From the NCBI GenBank assembly GCA_943787445.1, contig CALSML010000003.1, forward strand, positions 1 to 64,000: a stretch of DNA of 64,000 bases, written 5' to 3'. Position numbers and translations under genes: made by a program. This document shows positions 21,348-31,034 of the stretch, one piece after another (position 1 is the stretch's first letter; every line of letters begins with the position of its first letter). This DNA comes from an uncultured Alphaproteobacteria bacterium. GTDB taxonomy: Bacteria; Pseudomonadota; Alphaproteobacteria; UBA6615. Under the pieces are notes generated by a model, which did not search any database, was not told the origin of the DNA, and worked only from the letters and a program-made list of their open reading frames with translations.

Positions 21348-22027
21348 ATCAATCCTACGGCCTTGAGCAGAATTCCGCGCAGAAACTCCATCGGAACTCC
21401 CACTATCCAGCGGAATATATTGAGGTCGTACCCCAATTCGCGCCCCGCAAACGGCAAGATAAAGATCAGTCCGATCAGAATAAACAAACCGAAACGCTCA
21501 AGCTTTGCCAGTTGCACCGCAAGCGTGTAGGGCAGCATGCCAACAGCCACGCGACCACCATCAAGTGGCGGCAGCGGAAGCATGTTAAAAACCGCCAGCA
21601 ATAGATTGATATTTATGGAATTAATAAGGTTTCGAAGCACCCATTCACGTCCATCTTCCGGCAAAAACTGAACCAGATGCAAAGCAATTGCGGAGGCCAG
21701 GGCAAGACCGATATTGATGGCTGGACCGGCTGCCGCAACCAGTATCATGTCCCGTCTGGGGTGCCCGAGTCGGGCAAAATTGACCGGAACCGGCTTTGCC
21801 CAGCCGAACAGGATACCGCCAGCCATGATCAGAATGGCCGGCAGGATGACCGTTCCAAAGCGATCGATATGCACAAGGGGATTGAATGTCACCCGCCCCA
21901 ACAGCTTCGCGGTATCGTCGCCAAGCTTCCAGGCTGCCCATCCATGGGCTGCCTCGTGCATGGTGATCGCAAGAACAACCGGCAGCACCCAGATCGAGGC
22001 AAGATAGAGAAATCCTTCAATGTCCAA
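21344..22027 (-). CDS. Site-2-protease-family (M50) membrane metalloprotease
   Basis: A 227-residue polytopic protein with the zinc-binding motif HEAAH near residue 24 and the second ligand motif NMLPLPPLDGGR near residue 168, both inside membrane helices. It belongs to the short, PDZ-less S2P subgroup with five to six helices. The substrate is unknown. It is inserted between nagZ and scpA with a 9-base gap upstream and a 4-base overlap downstream, so it is co-expressed with the condensin subunits. This position suggests a conserved operon rather than a functional tie. Confidence 0.92.
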   Translation of the reverse strand: MDIEGFLYLASIWVLPVVLAITMHEAAHGWAAWKLGDDTAKLLGRVTFNPLVHIDRFGTVILPAILIMAGGILFGWAKPVPVNFARLGHPRRDMILVAAAGPAINIGLALASAIALHLVQFLPEDGREWVLRNLINSININLLLAVFNMLPLPPLDGGRVAVGMLPYTLAVQLAKLERFGLFILIGLIFILPFAGRELGYDLNIFRWIVGVPMEFLRGILLKAVGLI

Positions 22028-22036
22028 TGTATTGCC

Positions 22037-23051
22037 TCAGTCGTTCAGATTTTGCGCGAGTTGATTCGCATAGTGTTCGACCTCAAGCCCTGCAGGTATG
22101 GGCCGCATCGCCATCGCTCTGGTCCAGCGCGTTTGGGCCTTGTCTGATAAAGGCATGGCGACCGCGGCCACGTCCATCATCTCCGTCAGATCGCCCGTAC
22201 AATGCAGAACCGCGTCACATCCGGCAGCGAGGACATTTCGGGTCCGTTCCGCCGGATTGCCCTGCAAAGCAGACATCGCGATGTCATCGCTGAACAGAAA
22301 TCCGTCAAATCCGATATCATCGCGGATAACCGCATCAATAACCTTGCGTGAGATCGTCGCCGGCGCGTCCGGATCAACCGCCTCGAACACGATATGGGCA
22401 CTCATGCCCATCGGCAGGTCACGCAGCGCACGAAAAGCTGCAAAATCGCTTTCCCGCAGGGTTTCGATATCCGCATCGACCCCCGGCAGGGCGCGGTGAC
22501 TGTCCACCCGCCCGCGGCCGTGTCCCGGCATGTGCTTGATCACCGGCAGACAGCCTTCCTGCATCAAACCCTTCGCCATCTGACGTGCCAGTGCGGCGAT
22601 CACGTCTGGCTTGTCTGAATAGGCTCTGCTTCCGATCGCCCCCGTGGTTTCCGGCAGACCAAGATCCGCCACCGGCGCGCAGTCGACATCAATTCCCAGA
22701 TCCCGCAGTTCTGCCCCGAAAAGCCCGCCCAGGGCACGGGCCGCCCCCATCGCACGGTCCGGGTCCCGCAGGAAACAACGTGCCCAGCGTTCGCGCGGCT
22801 GGCGCATCCGCCCAGACCGGCGGACGCAGGCGCATCACCGTGCCGCCTTCCTGATCGATCAGAACCGGCGCGTCGCCGCGGCCAACGCAGTCCCGCAATT
22901 CGGCCGTCAATGTCCGGACGGTTCCGGGTTCTTCACAATTGCGTGCGAACAAAATGAACCCCAGCGGATCGGCATCACGCAGGAATGCGCGCTCATCGGC
23001 TGTCAGTACGTGGCCGGAAACAGCAAAGATAACCGCCAGCGGAGCTGTCAC
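22037..23051 (-). CDS. nagZ: Beta-N-acetylhexosaminidase NagZ (frameshifted)
   Basis: NagZ removes N-acetylglucosamine from anhydromuropeptides during cytoplasmic peptidoglycan recycling. The first frame gives DADPLGFILFARNCE and APVLIDQEGGTVMRLRPP. After a change near 22790 the second gives GIDVDCAPVADL, the catalytic-loop motif VIKHMPGHGRGRVDSH, and FDGFLFSDDIAMSAL with the catalytic aspartate. The joined length of about 338 residues is normal for GH3 NagZ. Single frameshift, probably an error. Confidence 0.92.
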
Positions 23052-23081
23052 GGTGTGTCACACGAGGAATGATGAAACATA

Positions 23082-23972
23082 TCAGGGAGCGACGATCAGG
23101 CAGTCCTGCTTGCGCGTCTTGAGGGTGCCGCACAGGCTGCTGGCCGCTGCTCGGTCAGCCAATGGACCGGCCTGAATTCGGTAGAACGTGCCGCGGTCCA
23201 ACTTGATCGTCTGGATGGTCAGGGACAATTTCCCCAGAAGCTCGTTATTACCCGACTGCATACGCTTCCACTCACGCTCTGCTGCGGCGTTGCTCGACAC
23301 CGATGCCAACTGAATCTTCCAACCGCCACCAGCGGGCGTTGCTGCAGGTTTCGGGGATGGCGGAGCAACGGATTTGGTCTCGACAACCGGCGGCGTCGGT
23401 GGTGGCGGTGGTGCCTTGGCGATCAGTGGCTTGGGCGGAGCCGGAGGCGGTGCCTGCTCAGACACTGGCGGCGCTGGCGGAGGCGGTGGTGGGGTCTCGA
23501 CAACCACATTCGAGGGCGTCTGAGGTTCCGGCCTTTCGGGTATCACGTCCACAACAGCGGGGATTTCCGCGGGAACTTCAACAGGTACTTGCGGCGCAAC
23601 GGGACGCTCAGCGGGCTCCTCGGGCGGCGGCAGCAATCGTTCAACCGGTTCGTTTACCTGCCCCGGGGCCAGTCGATTGAAGACCAGCTTGTCCTGATGG
23701 GGAACATCCAGCCCGCCGGGGTTAACGGGCTTGCGTTTGATCGGCTCCGGCGCGGCCCGCACAACCGGGGCCGCCTCCTCCGCGCCTGACCGGATGCCTT
23801 GCTGAAAGGCGAACCATCCCACAAAGGCCAGTGCCACCAGACCAATCAGCGATGCCCCTGCGGCAACCAGCTTCGCCCGGCCGCTCATGCCCGGACGGGG
23901 TTCGTCAAAAGGCTCATCCGCGAACGGATCATCATACTCGTCATCTGGGCCGATAATTTCTTGGTCGCTCAT
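23082..23972 (-). CDS. SPOR-domain membrane protein
   Basis: A 296-residue bitopic protein. The cytoplasmic N-terminus is acidic (DDEYDDPFADEPF), a single helix follows (VAAGASLIGLVALAFVGWFA, residues about 32-51), then a long proline-rich periplasmic linker with repeated PPPPP tracts, and finally a SPOR domain (WKIQLASVSSNAAAEREWKRM to the end) that binds denuded septal glycan. In alphaproteobacteria this type of protein lies between argS and nagZ, exactly as here. Expected role: cell division or envelope maintenance at the septum. Confidence 0.9.
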   Translation of the reverse strand: MSDQEIIGPDDEYDDPFADEPFDEPRPGMSGRAKLVAAGASLIGLVALAFVGWFAFQQGIRSGAEEAAPVVRAAPEPIKRKPVNPGGLDVPHQDKLVFNRLAPGQVNEPVERLLPPPEEPAERPVAPQVPVEVPAEIPAVVDVIPERPEPQTPSNVVVETPPPPPPAPPVSEQAPPPAPPKPLIAKAPPPPPTPPVVETKSVAPPSPKPAATPAGGGWKIQLASVSSNAAAEREWKRMQSGNNELLGKLSLTIQTIKLDRGTFYRIQAGPLADRAAASSLCGTLKTRKQDCLIVAP

Positions 23973-23981
23973 CTCTGTGCC

Positions 23982-25739
23982 TCACTCCCGCAACTCATCG
24001 ACCGGGGTGACCCCCATGACCTCGAGCCCGGAGGCAATCACCGTTTGTGCCGCGCGCACCAGCGCCATACGTCCCCGCGTCAGTTCTTGGTCGTCTGCGA
24101 TGACCAACCGCAATCCAGGTTCTTCCCGGGCCTTGCTCCACAACCCGTGGAACGATGCAGCAAGATCGTGCAAATAGAACGCCAGCCGATGTGGCTCATG
24201 CGCTTCTGCTGCGCCCTCAACGGTTCTGGGCCATGCCGCGAGTGATCTGATCAACGCAAGCTCATCCGAGTCGGTCAACCGAGACAGATCCGCGTCCATG
24301 AGCGCCGGGACCGAGAAATCCGCATCGGGAAAGGCTTCCTGTGCCATTTTGGCGACCGAATGGCACCGGGCATGGGCGTACTGCACATAGAACACCGGGT
24401 TATCCCGGCTCTGTTCGCGCACCTTGAACAGATCGAAGTCCAATGGCGCATCATTCTTACGGGTCAGCATGATGAAGCGCACCACATCCTTGCCGACGGC
24501 ATCGACCAGGTCGCGCAGGGTGACAAATGTGCCAGAGCGTTTGGACATCTTGGCCGGTTCGCCATTTTCCAGCAGGCGCACCATCTGGCACAGCTTTACA
24601 TCAAGCGTGCCTTCGTCGCCGGTTAGTGCCTTGATCCCGGCCGCGACACGTTTCACATAACCGCCGTGGTCGGCGCCCCACACATCGATCATGGTCGGGA
24701 AACCGCGGCGGTACTTGTCCTGATGATAGGCAAGATCACTGGCGAAATAGGTCCATGAGCCGTCGGATTTCCTTACTGGACGGTCTGTGTCGTCTCCGTA
24801 TTCCGACGCCTTGAACAAAGTCTGAGGACGTTCTTCCCAGTCATCGGGCAGTTTGCCCTTCGGGGGTTCCAGCGTGCCGACATAGAGCAGATCATCGGCC
24901 TCGAGTGTCTCCATGACCCTGTCGACAGCCCCGTCTTCAACAAGTCTCCGCTCCGAAGAGAACAGGTCATGGCAAATACCGAGCGCACCCAGATCGTCCC
25001 GGATCAGATCAAGCATGGCAGCAACCGAAAATTCCCGGACGTCAGGAAGCCATGCAGCCTCTTCGGAATCGCTCCATTTGTCTCCAAATTGGTCCACAAG
25101 CGCCTGACCGACAGGTTTGAGATAGTCCCCGGGGTAAAGACCCTCAGGAATCTCGCCGATATCCTCGCCCAAAGCCTCGCAGTATCGCAGATAAGCCGAA
25201 CGCGCGAGCACATCTACTTGCCCGCCGGCATCGTTGATGTAGTACTCCCGCGTGACGGCGAACCCTGCTTTTGCAAGCAAGGAAGCCAGCACATCACCCA
25301 CCACCGAACCCCGGGCATGTCCCACATGCAGCGGGCCCGTGGGGTTGGCGGAGACATATTCCACATTGACCGCACGGCCCCGGCCAAGATCGCCCTCTCC
25401 ATAGCCGGTGCCGGCCTCAAGAATCGTCACCAGCTGCCGGCACCAGAAGTCATCAGCCAGCCGCAGATTGATGAAACCGGGGCCCGCGACTTCGGCGCTT
25501 TCCACCGAATCCACCGTCATGAGGCGGGCGGCGATGGTTTCGGCGAGGTCGCGCGGCTTCAGACCCGCGGGCTTGGCCAACACCATGGCTGCATTGGTCG
25601 ACAGGTCACCATGTTCGGGATCACGCGGCAATTCGACAGAGATACGGCTTGCATCTGTTCCTTCAGGCAATTCACCACTGGCAACCAGAGATTCAATTTC
25701 TTTTTCAATACTGTCTTTAAAGGCACTGAAAACATTCAT
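23982..25739 (-). CDS. argS: Arginyl-tRNA synthetase
   Basis: Class I synthetase, 585 residues. [21 protein letters not shown] carries the HIGH-type motif (HVGH), [10 protein letters not shown] the KMSKS-type motif, and the C-terminal anticodon-binding domain ends [12 protein letters not shown]. The N-terminal additional domain (residues 1-110) is present. The frame is clean. The start overlaps the dgt stop by one base (TAATG). Confidence 0.97.
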   Translation of the reverse strand: MNVFSAFKDSIEKEIESLVASGELPEGTDASRISVELPRDPEHGDLSTNAAMVLAKPAGLKPRDLAETIAARLMTVDSVESAEVAGPGFINLRLADDFWCRQLVTILEAGTGYGEGDLGRGRAVNVEYVSANPTGPLHVGHARGSVVGDVLASLLAKAGFAVTREYYINDAGGQVDVLARSAYLRYCEALGEDIGEIPEGLYPGDYLKPVGQALVDQFGDKWSDSEEAAWLPDVREFSVAAMLDLIRDDLGALGICHDLFSSERRLVEDGAVDRVMETLEADDLLYVGTLEPPKGKLPDDWEERPQTLFKASEYGDDTDRPVRKSDGSWTYFASDLAYHQDKYRRGFPTMIDVWGADHGGYVKRVAAGIKALTGDEGTLDVKLCQMVRLLENGEPAKMSKRSGTFVTLRDLVDAVGKDVVRFIMLTRKNDAPLDFDLFKVREQSRDNPVFYVQYAHARCHSVAKMAQEAFPDADFSVPALMDADLSRLTDSDELALIRSLAAWPRTVEGAAEAHEPHRLAFYLHDLAASFHGLWSKAREEPGLRLVIADDQELTRGRMALVRAAQTVIASGLEVMGVTPVDELRE

Positions 25740-26965
25740 TAAACAACGTCCGGATCAAACAGTTTTCGATGCAACTCAAGGGCATACCGATCGGTCATGC
25801 CCGCGATGTAATCGGCAATAACACGCGCCCGGCCGTGTTCGTCTTTTTCCTGCGCCCGGGCACGCCAGTCGGTTGGCAGAAGCTCAGGCTCCTGAAACAG
25901 CAATTCGAACATTTCCGCCACCACCCGTCGGGCCTTGGAGGTCATCCGGTTTACGATGTGATGACGGTACATGTTTTCGTAGAGGAATCCCTTCACCGCC
26001 CGGTCCGCTTCGGCGATCTCGTCTGAGAAGGCCACGACCGCATGATCCAAGGTCCGCACTTCGTCCGGGGATCCCACATCACTTTCAGCCAGATTGTGAC
26101 GGGACACCGCCAGAACATCAGCCACCATGGATCCGATAAGCTGGCTGATGCCCACGTGGATCAGGCGCAGACGGTCGATCTGGCCATATTCGGCTTCAAC
26201 AGCGGCGAAAGCCGGGCCGACGAGCGGCAATTCCTTGAGGTTCTCAAGATCGAACAAACCGGCGCGGAGACCGTCGTCGATATCATGGCTGTTATAGGCA
26301 ATATCGTCGCAGATCGCGGCCACCTGAGCTTCTGCTGAAGCGAAGGTGTGGAGTTCGAGATCATGGTCAGCCACATATTCGAGGGTCGCAGCGGGAAGCG
26401 CCCGGTCGCTGACGGCATAGTGCCCGGTGAGCGGCCCGTTGTGCTTCACCACCCCTTCCAGCGTCTCCCAGGTCAGGTTCAGGCCGTCAAAGGTCGGATA
26501 GCGCTCTTCCAGCTTTGTGAGAATGCGCAGGGTCTGGGCGTTGTGATCAAAACCGCCAAAGGGGGCCATGGCAGCATCCAGTGCGTCCTCACCGGCATGC
26601 CCGAACGGTGTGTGACCAAAATCATGGGCCAGAGCGAGTGCTTCGGCCAGATCCTCGTTCAGCCCCAGTGACCGCGCTACCGTACGGGCGATCTGCGCGA
26701 CTTCGAGCGAATGGGTCAGCCGTGTCCGGTAGTAGTCACCTTCGTGATACACAAACACCTGAGTCTTGTGCTTAAGGCGCCGGAAAGCGCTGGAATGTAT
26801 GATCCGGTCCCGGTCACGCTGATAACAACTGCGATATCCGCTTTCCTGCTCGGCATGAAACCGACCCCGGGTCGCCAGCGGATCACAGGCATAAGGCGCC
26901 AGTCCCGACCCGTAATGGTCGGGTCCGGCGGGGGTCAGCTTGAGTTCTGCAGGCGTCGAGGGCAT
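25739..26965 (-). CDS. dgt: Deoxyguanosinetriphosphate triphosphohydrolase-like protein
   Basis: An HD-domain dNTPase of about 408 residues. [38 protein letters not shown] contains the first HD-domain histidine, and [20 protein letters not shown] the HD doublet and next histidine. It hydrolyses dNTPs to deoxynucleosides and triphosphate, limiting the dNTP pool. It is the first gene of a run with argS, SPOR and nagZ, and is divergent from the erpA-type gene, which starts 98 bases away. An ATG nine bases upstream (26974) is an alternative start. Confidence 0.93.
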   Translation of the reverse strand: MPSTPAELKLTPAGPDHYGSGLAPYACDPLATRGRFHAEQESGYRSCYQRDRDRIIHSSAFRRLKHKTQVFVYHEGDYYRTRLTHSLEVAQIARTVARSLGLNEDLAEALALAHDFGHTPFGHAGEDALDAAMAPFGGFDHNAQTLRILTKLEERYPTFDGLNLTWETLEGVVKHNGPLTGHYAVSDRALPAATLEYVADHDLELHTFASAEAQVAAICDDIAYNSHDIDDGLRAGLFDLENLKELPLVGPAFAAVEAEYGQIDRLRLIHVGISQLIGSMVADVLAVSRHNLAESDVGSPDEVRTLDHAVVAFSDEIAEADRAVKGFLYENMYRHHIVNRMTSKARRVVAEMFELLFQEPELLPTDWRARAQEKDEHGRARVIADYIAGMTDRYALELHRKLFDPDVV

Positions 26966-27063
26966 TTGCGGCAAAGTACGTGTGCCCGCTCCGATTGCAA
27001 CGTAAATTTGACAATTCGCAGGTTATGACTAAACACCTGAGGGAATTGAGGTATTATCCAGCT

Positions 27064-27435
27064 ATGAGCAACTCAACAACCATCACGAACGACTCCACCG
27101 CGTCGATTGGCGTCGGTCTCAGCGAGAGCGCCGTCAAACAGCTGACCCGGCTGATCGAGGCCGAAGGCAGTAATACGCAGATGCTGCGGATCACCGTCAA
27201 TGGTGGCGGCTGTTCAGGGTTCACCTACTCCTTCGATTTTGATGATGCGGCAGGCGAAGACGACCGCACCTTCGAAACCGATGGTGTGAAGGTTGTCGTG
27301 GACACCGCTTCCCTTGAATTCATCGACGGCGCGGTCCTCAATTTCGTGGAATCTCTCGGCGGGACGCATTTCACGCTGGAAAACCCCAATGCCACATCGT
27401 CATGTGGCTGCGGCTCGTCCTTCTCCGTCTACTAG
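27064..27435 (+). CDS. erpA: A-type iron-sulfur carrier (ErpA/HesB family)
   Basis: A 123-residue A-type carrier that delivers Fe-S clusters to target proteins. The three cysteine ligands appear as NGGGCSGFTYSF and SSCGCGSSFSV at the C-terminus. ErpA and IscA cannot be told apart with confidence from this sequence; the lone chromosomal position beside dgt and xth matches alphaproteobacterial erpA. The ATG at 27064 is chosen because upstream in-frame codons add no recognisable sequence. It is divergent from dgt. Confidence 0.9.
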   Translation: MSNSTTITNDSTASIGVGLSESAVKQLTRLIEAEGSNTQMLRITVNGGGCSGFTYSFDFDDAAGEDDRTFETDGVKVVVDTASLEFIDGAVLNFVESLGGTHFTLENPNATSSCGCGSSFSVY

Positions 27436-27450
27436 CCAGTCACGCCGGCC

Positions 27451-28428
27451 TTACGCCGCGCGCATGCCTTCCAACCGCTGGCGGATCAGTCCATCGGCCT
27501 CTTCCATGATGCGGTCGATCAGTTCCTGACAGGTCGGGATATCGTTGATCAGCCCCGCCACCATGCCGCAGGACCAGGCTCCGGCATCCATATCACCTTC
27601 GAGCATCACCTTCGGGTAAACCCCGGCCACTTCCTCCATGATGTCTTCAAACGCGATATCGGCCCCGAGTTTCTTTTCCTTTTCCAGAAGACGCTCGACA
27701 GCCGTGTTTGTCAGCACACGTTCGGTGTTACGCAGGGGGCGCATGACCAGCCGGGTGTCGAGTTCGGTTGCCGCCACGATCGCCTGCTTCACACGTTCAT
27801 GGATCGGGGCCTCCCGGGTCACCATGAAGCGGGTGCCCATGTTCATCCCTTCCGCCCCCATGGCGAGCGCGGCCACCAGGGAACGTCCATCCGCCATTCC
27901 GCCGGATGCGACGAACGGAATTTCCAGCTCATCGGCGGCGCGCGGCAGCAGGATCATGTTCGGAATGTCGTCCTCGCCGGGGTGACCGCCGCACTCGAAT
28001 CCGTCAACGGACACCGCATCACAGCCGATTTCCTGCGCCTTCAATGAATGGCGGACGGAGGTGCATTTGTGGATGACGGTGATGCCCGCGTCCTTGAGAT
28101 AAGGAAGCACCTGCGCCGGGTTGCGTCCGGCGGTTTCCACCACCTTCACGCCGCCATTAATGATCGTCTGCACATAGGCAGGATAATCCGGTGCCTCGAC
28201 ACTGGGCAGAAAGGTCAGGTTCACCCCGAACGGTTTGTCGGTCATGTCGCGACATCGGGCGATCTCATTGGCCAGGTCCGGCGCGGTCTTCTGGGTCAGG
28301 CCCGTGATGATGCCCAGCCCGCCTGAATTGGAGACGGCTGCGGCCAGTTCGGCGAACCCGACATAGTGCATGCCTCCCTGAATGATCGGATGTTCGATAT
28401 TCAGCATCTCGGTGATACGGGTTTTCAT
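27451..28428 (-). CDS. Nitronate monooxygenase (2-nitropropane dioxygenase family)
   Basis: An FMN-dependent TIM-barrel enzyme of 325 residues. EHPIIQGGMHYVGFAELAAAVSNSGGLGII binds the flavin phosphate region, VKVVETAGRNPAQVL and VDGFECGGHPGEDD mark the active-site end, and ALAMGAEGMNMGTRFMVTRE follows. These enzymes oxidise nitronates such as propionate-3-nitronate, although many homologues have other roles. It forms a two-gene unit with an HxlR-type regulator whose stop overlaps this start by four bases. Confidence 0.88.
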   Translation of the reverse strand: MKTRITEMLNIEHPIIQGGMHYVGFAELAAAVSNSGGLGIITGLTQKTAPDLANEIARCRDMTDKPFGVNLTFLPSVEAPDYPAYVQTIINGGVKVVETAGRNPAQVLPYLKDAGITVIHKCTSVRHSLKAQEIGCDAVSVDGFECGGHPGEDDIPNMILLPRAADELEIPFVASGGMADGRSLVAALAMGAEGMNMGTRFMVTREAPIHERVKQAIVAATELDTRLVMRPLRNTERVLTNTAVERLLEKEKKLGADIAFEDIMEEVAGVYPKVMLEGDMDAGAWSCGMVAGLINDIPTCQELIDRIMEEADGLIRQRLEGMRAA

Positions 28429-28904
28429 GTCTGGCTCCTGACGGCGTCGCGTTCGCGTTCGAATTCGGGGGAAATTATCGCCTGCGCATCCTGTGCCGTC
28501 ATTGGCGCGTGACAGGCCGGACAGGCCATCTCCGGCATGACAACATGATCACAACCCTTATGGCGGATTTCGATCGAGGGTGGGCCCTCGCCCAGCCATT
28601 TATCGCCCCAGGCCTTCATGGACACAATCACGGGCCAGATATCGCGCCCCATGGCGGTCAATCTGTACTCATGCCGTGGGGGATGTTCGCTGTAGCTTTC
28701 ACGCCGCAGGACACCAATGCGCTCAAGCCGCTTGAGGCGCTGACTCAGACTATGCGGCGAAGCGCCGGTCTGGCGTTGGAGGTCGTCAAAACGACGATTT
28801 CCTAGAAAGGTTTCCCGCAGGATCATCAGCATCCAGGCATCACCGAAAATCTCGATGGCGCGGGCAACAGAGCAGGAGTTTTCGGCGAGATCAGCGCGGC
28901 TCAT
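28425..28904 (-). CDS. HxlR-family winged-helix regulator
   Basis: A 159-residue transcription factor. CSVARAIEIFGDAWMLMILRETFLG and RRFDDLQRQTGASPHSLSQRLKRLERIGVLRR form the MarR/HxlR winged helix, with the N-terminal cysteine usual for the family. The C-terminal 50 residues add a CPAC pair with a further cysteine before it (GCDHVVMPEMACPACH), compatible with metal binding. It is predicted to regulate the co-operonic nitronate monooxygenase. ATG at 28904 rather than a GTG six bases upstream. Confidence 0.87.
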   Translation of the reverse strand: MSRADLAENSCSVARAIEIFGDAWMLMILRETFLGNRRFDDLQRQTGASPHSLSQRLKRLERIGVLRRESYSEHPPRHEYRLTAMGRDIWPVIVSMKAWGDKWLGEGPPSIEIRHKGCDHVVMPEMACPACHAPMTAQDAQAIISPEFERERDAVRSQT

Positions 28905-29162
28905 AGTCACTCACTACAAAATATGAAGTTACAAGTGACAGACGCACACACGCCGGTCAAGATTGAACCGAGGACGACGGAATGAAGAAACCACCTTTGA
29001 CAGCCTTGGCTATGGCAGTATCGGTCAGGACACTAAACTTATTTCAGTGCTAACTGAATTTTTGCGCCGCCAATACCTTGAGTTCGGCCCACAGGCCCCC
29101 TTCGCAAACAGGCGAGCCCCCTCTAGATTGCCCGTCTCTCTTTCCTCAGCTGTTGAATGACT

Positions 29163-29948
29163 ATGAAAATCGCCACCTGGAACGTGAATTCGATCAAGGC
29201 ACGTTTGCCCAACGTCCTCGCATGGCTCGACGACGCCCAGCCTGACGTGGTTCTGCTGCAGGAAATCAAGACCGTCGACGAGACCTTCCCGGCCCTGGAA
29301 ATCGAGGAACGCGGTTACAACTGCGCGGTCCACGGCCAGAAGAGCTACAACGGCGTCGCGATCCTCTCAAAACACTCCCTTGAAGATGTCATGACTGGCC
29401 TGCCCGGTAACGAGGATGACGAACAGGCCCGTTACATCGAAGCATGGGTTGATGCTGGCGGCGATGATGGCGTGCGTGTGGCCTCGATCTATTTGCCCAA
29501 TGGCAACCCCGTACCCGGAGATAAATACGACTACAAGCTGCGCTGGATGGATTATCTGGCCAGTCGTGCTGCCCTGCTTCTGACATCGGAAGAACCAGTT
29601 GTTCTCGGCGGTGACTACAATGTGATACCCGCCGATGGGGATAGCTATGATCCCGCCGCATGGGCCGATGACGCACTGTTTCTGCCACAGACCCGGGCGA
29701 AATTCCGTACCCTGCTCAATCTCGGTTACACCGAAGCGTGGCGCTCCCTGCACATCGAAGAGAACGTCTATTCCTTCTGGGATTATCAGGGTGGCGCCTG
29801 GCAGAAGGACAACGGCATCCGCATCGATCATTTCCTGCTGTCCCCGCAGGCAGCGGACCGTCTCGAGGCATGCGAGATCGACCCGGGACCACGCGGCAAA
29901 CAGAAGGCCTCAGACCACACGCCGGTATGGTGCGAGTTGAGCGCCTGA
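29163..29948 (+). CDS. xth: Exodeoxyribonuclease III
   Basis: Class II AP endonuclease of 261 residues used in base-excision repair. MKIATWNVNSIKARLPNVLAWL and DVVLLQEIKTVDETFP carry the N and E metal residues, LGGDYNVIP the central D and N, and DHTPVWCEL the C-terminal catalytic DH. An in-frame ATG six bases upstream (29157) is possible, but the family start is MKIATWN. The 250 bases between the HxlR gene and xth hold no convincing gene. Confidence 0.95.
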   Translation: MKIATWNVNSIKARLPNVLAWLDDAQPDVVLLQEIKTVDETFPALEIEERGYNCAVHGQKSYNGVAILSKHSLEDVMTGLPGNEDDEQARYIEAWVDAGGDDGVRVASIYLPNGNPVPGDKYDYKLRWMDYLASRAALLLTSEEPVVLGGDYNVIPADGDSYDPAAWADDALFLPQTRAKFRTLLNLGYTEAWRSLHIEENVYSFWDYQGGAWQKDNGIRIDHFLLSPQAADRLEACEIDPGPRGKQKASDHTPVWCELSA

Positions 29949-29956
29949 CGCTATAG

Positions 29957-29974
29957 TCCTCACGCATCTGAGGA
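29957..29974 (+). promoter_or_regulatory. Hairpin overlapping the ribosome binding site of the first 2OG oxygenase
   Basis: TCCTCA at 29957-29962 is perfectly complementary to TGAGGA at 29969-29974, with a six-base loop. The second arm contains most of the GAGGAG ribosome binding site for the ATG at 29982. A TATAGT hexamer (29952-29957) just upstream, in a GCTATAGTCC context, could be a -10 element. Control of translation by this hairpin is inference; the stem is short. Confidence 0.35.
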
Positions 29975-29981
29975 GAACGCC

Positions 29982-31034
29982 ATGTCGCTCGCTGTTGAAT
30001 CCGAATTCGCCAAATCCGTCCGCAGTGTGCCGCGCCGCGCCCTGCCCGTTATTGACGTCGGCAAGGCCCGCATGGGTGATGCGAATGCCGTCGAACAGGT
30101 GGCAGGCCAGTGGCGCGATGTCTGGGAAAGTCTCGGATTTCTCTGCATCGTCAATCACGGTCTGGAGCCCGAACTGATTCAGGGCATGCACAACGCGGCG
30201 GAACGTTTTCACAGCCTGCCGCTGGAAACCAAGCTATCGATCAAAGTCACACATGATCAGAAGGGCTATGTCCCATCCCGTGGCGGCCTGACCACTCATT
30301 CCAAGTTTCACAATTCGAAGAAGCTGAACACCGTCGAGTGTCTGGTTCTGGCAACGGATTATCCCGAAGACAATCCGAACGTCATTGCCGGCAAACGTTT
30401 CTATGGCCCGACGCCGTGGCTACCCGAAGACGTGCTGCCGGGCTTCAAGGACACGGCCCGGAACTATATGGCCCGGATCAACGATCTGGGAAAATCCCTG
30501 CTGCCTGTCTGGGCGCGCTCTCTCGAGCTGGACGCGAATTTTTTCGATCCGTTCTTTGAGCAGAGCTACACATATTTTCGGGTCGCCAAATACGGTCTCA
30601 AAAGCGATCTCGAAGATGGCGAACTTGGCTCGAACGCCCATTGTGATACCGGGTTCAACACCTTCCTGCCCCCCGCCAATGAAGAAGGTATTCAGATCCT
30701 TGGAGAAGACGATGTCTGGTTCTGGCCGGATCTGCCCGACGATGCCGTAATGGTAAATATGGGCTACTTCTTCGAGCGCTGGACCAACAATCGCTTCCGC
30801 GCGACACCGCATCGGGTAATTCCGCCAACCGAAAACGATCGGTATTCCTTCGCCTGTTTCGTAAATCCAGGATTCGATACGCCCGGTGCAGCCCTGCCGA
30901 CCTGTGTCGGCCCCGACAATCCTTCCAAACACGAGCCCATGACCTACTGGGAGTATTTCGACTGGTACATGAAGAATTCCTACACCCACTACGGCAAACT
31001 CAAGGTCAGTGGTCAAAATGACGTCACCGCCTGA
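29982..31034 (+). CDS. 2-oxoglutarate/Fe(II)-dependent oxygenase, copy 1 (IPNS-like)
   Basis: A 350-residue member of the isopenicillin N synthase-like 2OG-Fe(II) oxygenases. The iron ligands are His220 and Asp222 in NAHCDTGF and His277 in RATPHRV; Arg287 and Ser289 (RYS) would bind 2-oxoglutarate. The N-terminal domain carries GFLCIVNHG. About 64% of the first 290 residues are identical, without gaps, to the copy at 31496, with all ligands at the same numbers. The substrate is unknown. It overlaps the small membrane protein gene by 17 bases. The ribosome binding site sits in a short hairpin. Confidence 0.9.
   Translation: MSLAVESEFAKSVRSVPRRALPVIDVGKARMGDANAVEQVAGQWRDVWESLGFLCIVNHGLEPELIQGMHNAAERFHSLPLETKLSIKVTHDQKGYVPSRGGLTTHSKFHNSKKLNTVECLVLATDYPEDNPNVIAGKRFYGPTPWLPEDVLPGFKDTARNYMARINDLGKSLLPVWARSLELDANFFDPFFEQSYTYFRVAKYGLKSDLEDGELGSNAHCDTGFNTFLPPANEEGIQILGEDDVWFWPDLPDDAVMVNMGYFFERWTNNRFRATPHRVIPPTENDRYSFACFVNPGFDTPGAALPTCVGPDNPSKHEPMTYWEYFDWYMKNSYTHYGKLKVSGQNDVTA

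Noticed and set aside
27451..28428. Inosine-monophosphate dehydrogenase-like alternative for the TIM-barrel gene
   Set aside because: The order of motifs, including QGGMHYVGFAELAAAVSNSGGLG and DGFECGGHPGEDD, is that of the nitronate monooxygenase family.
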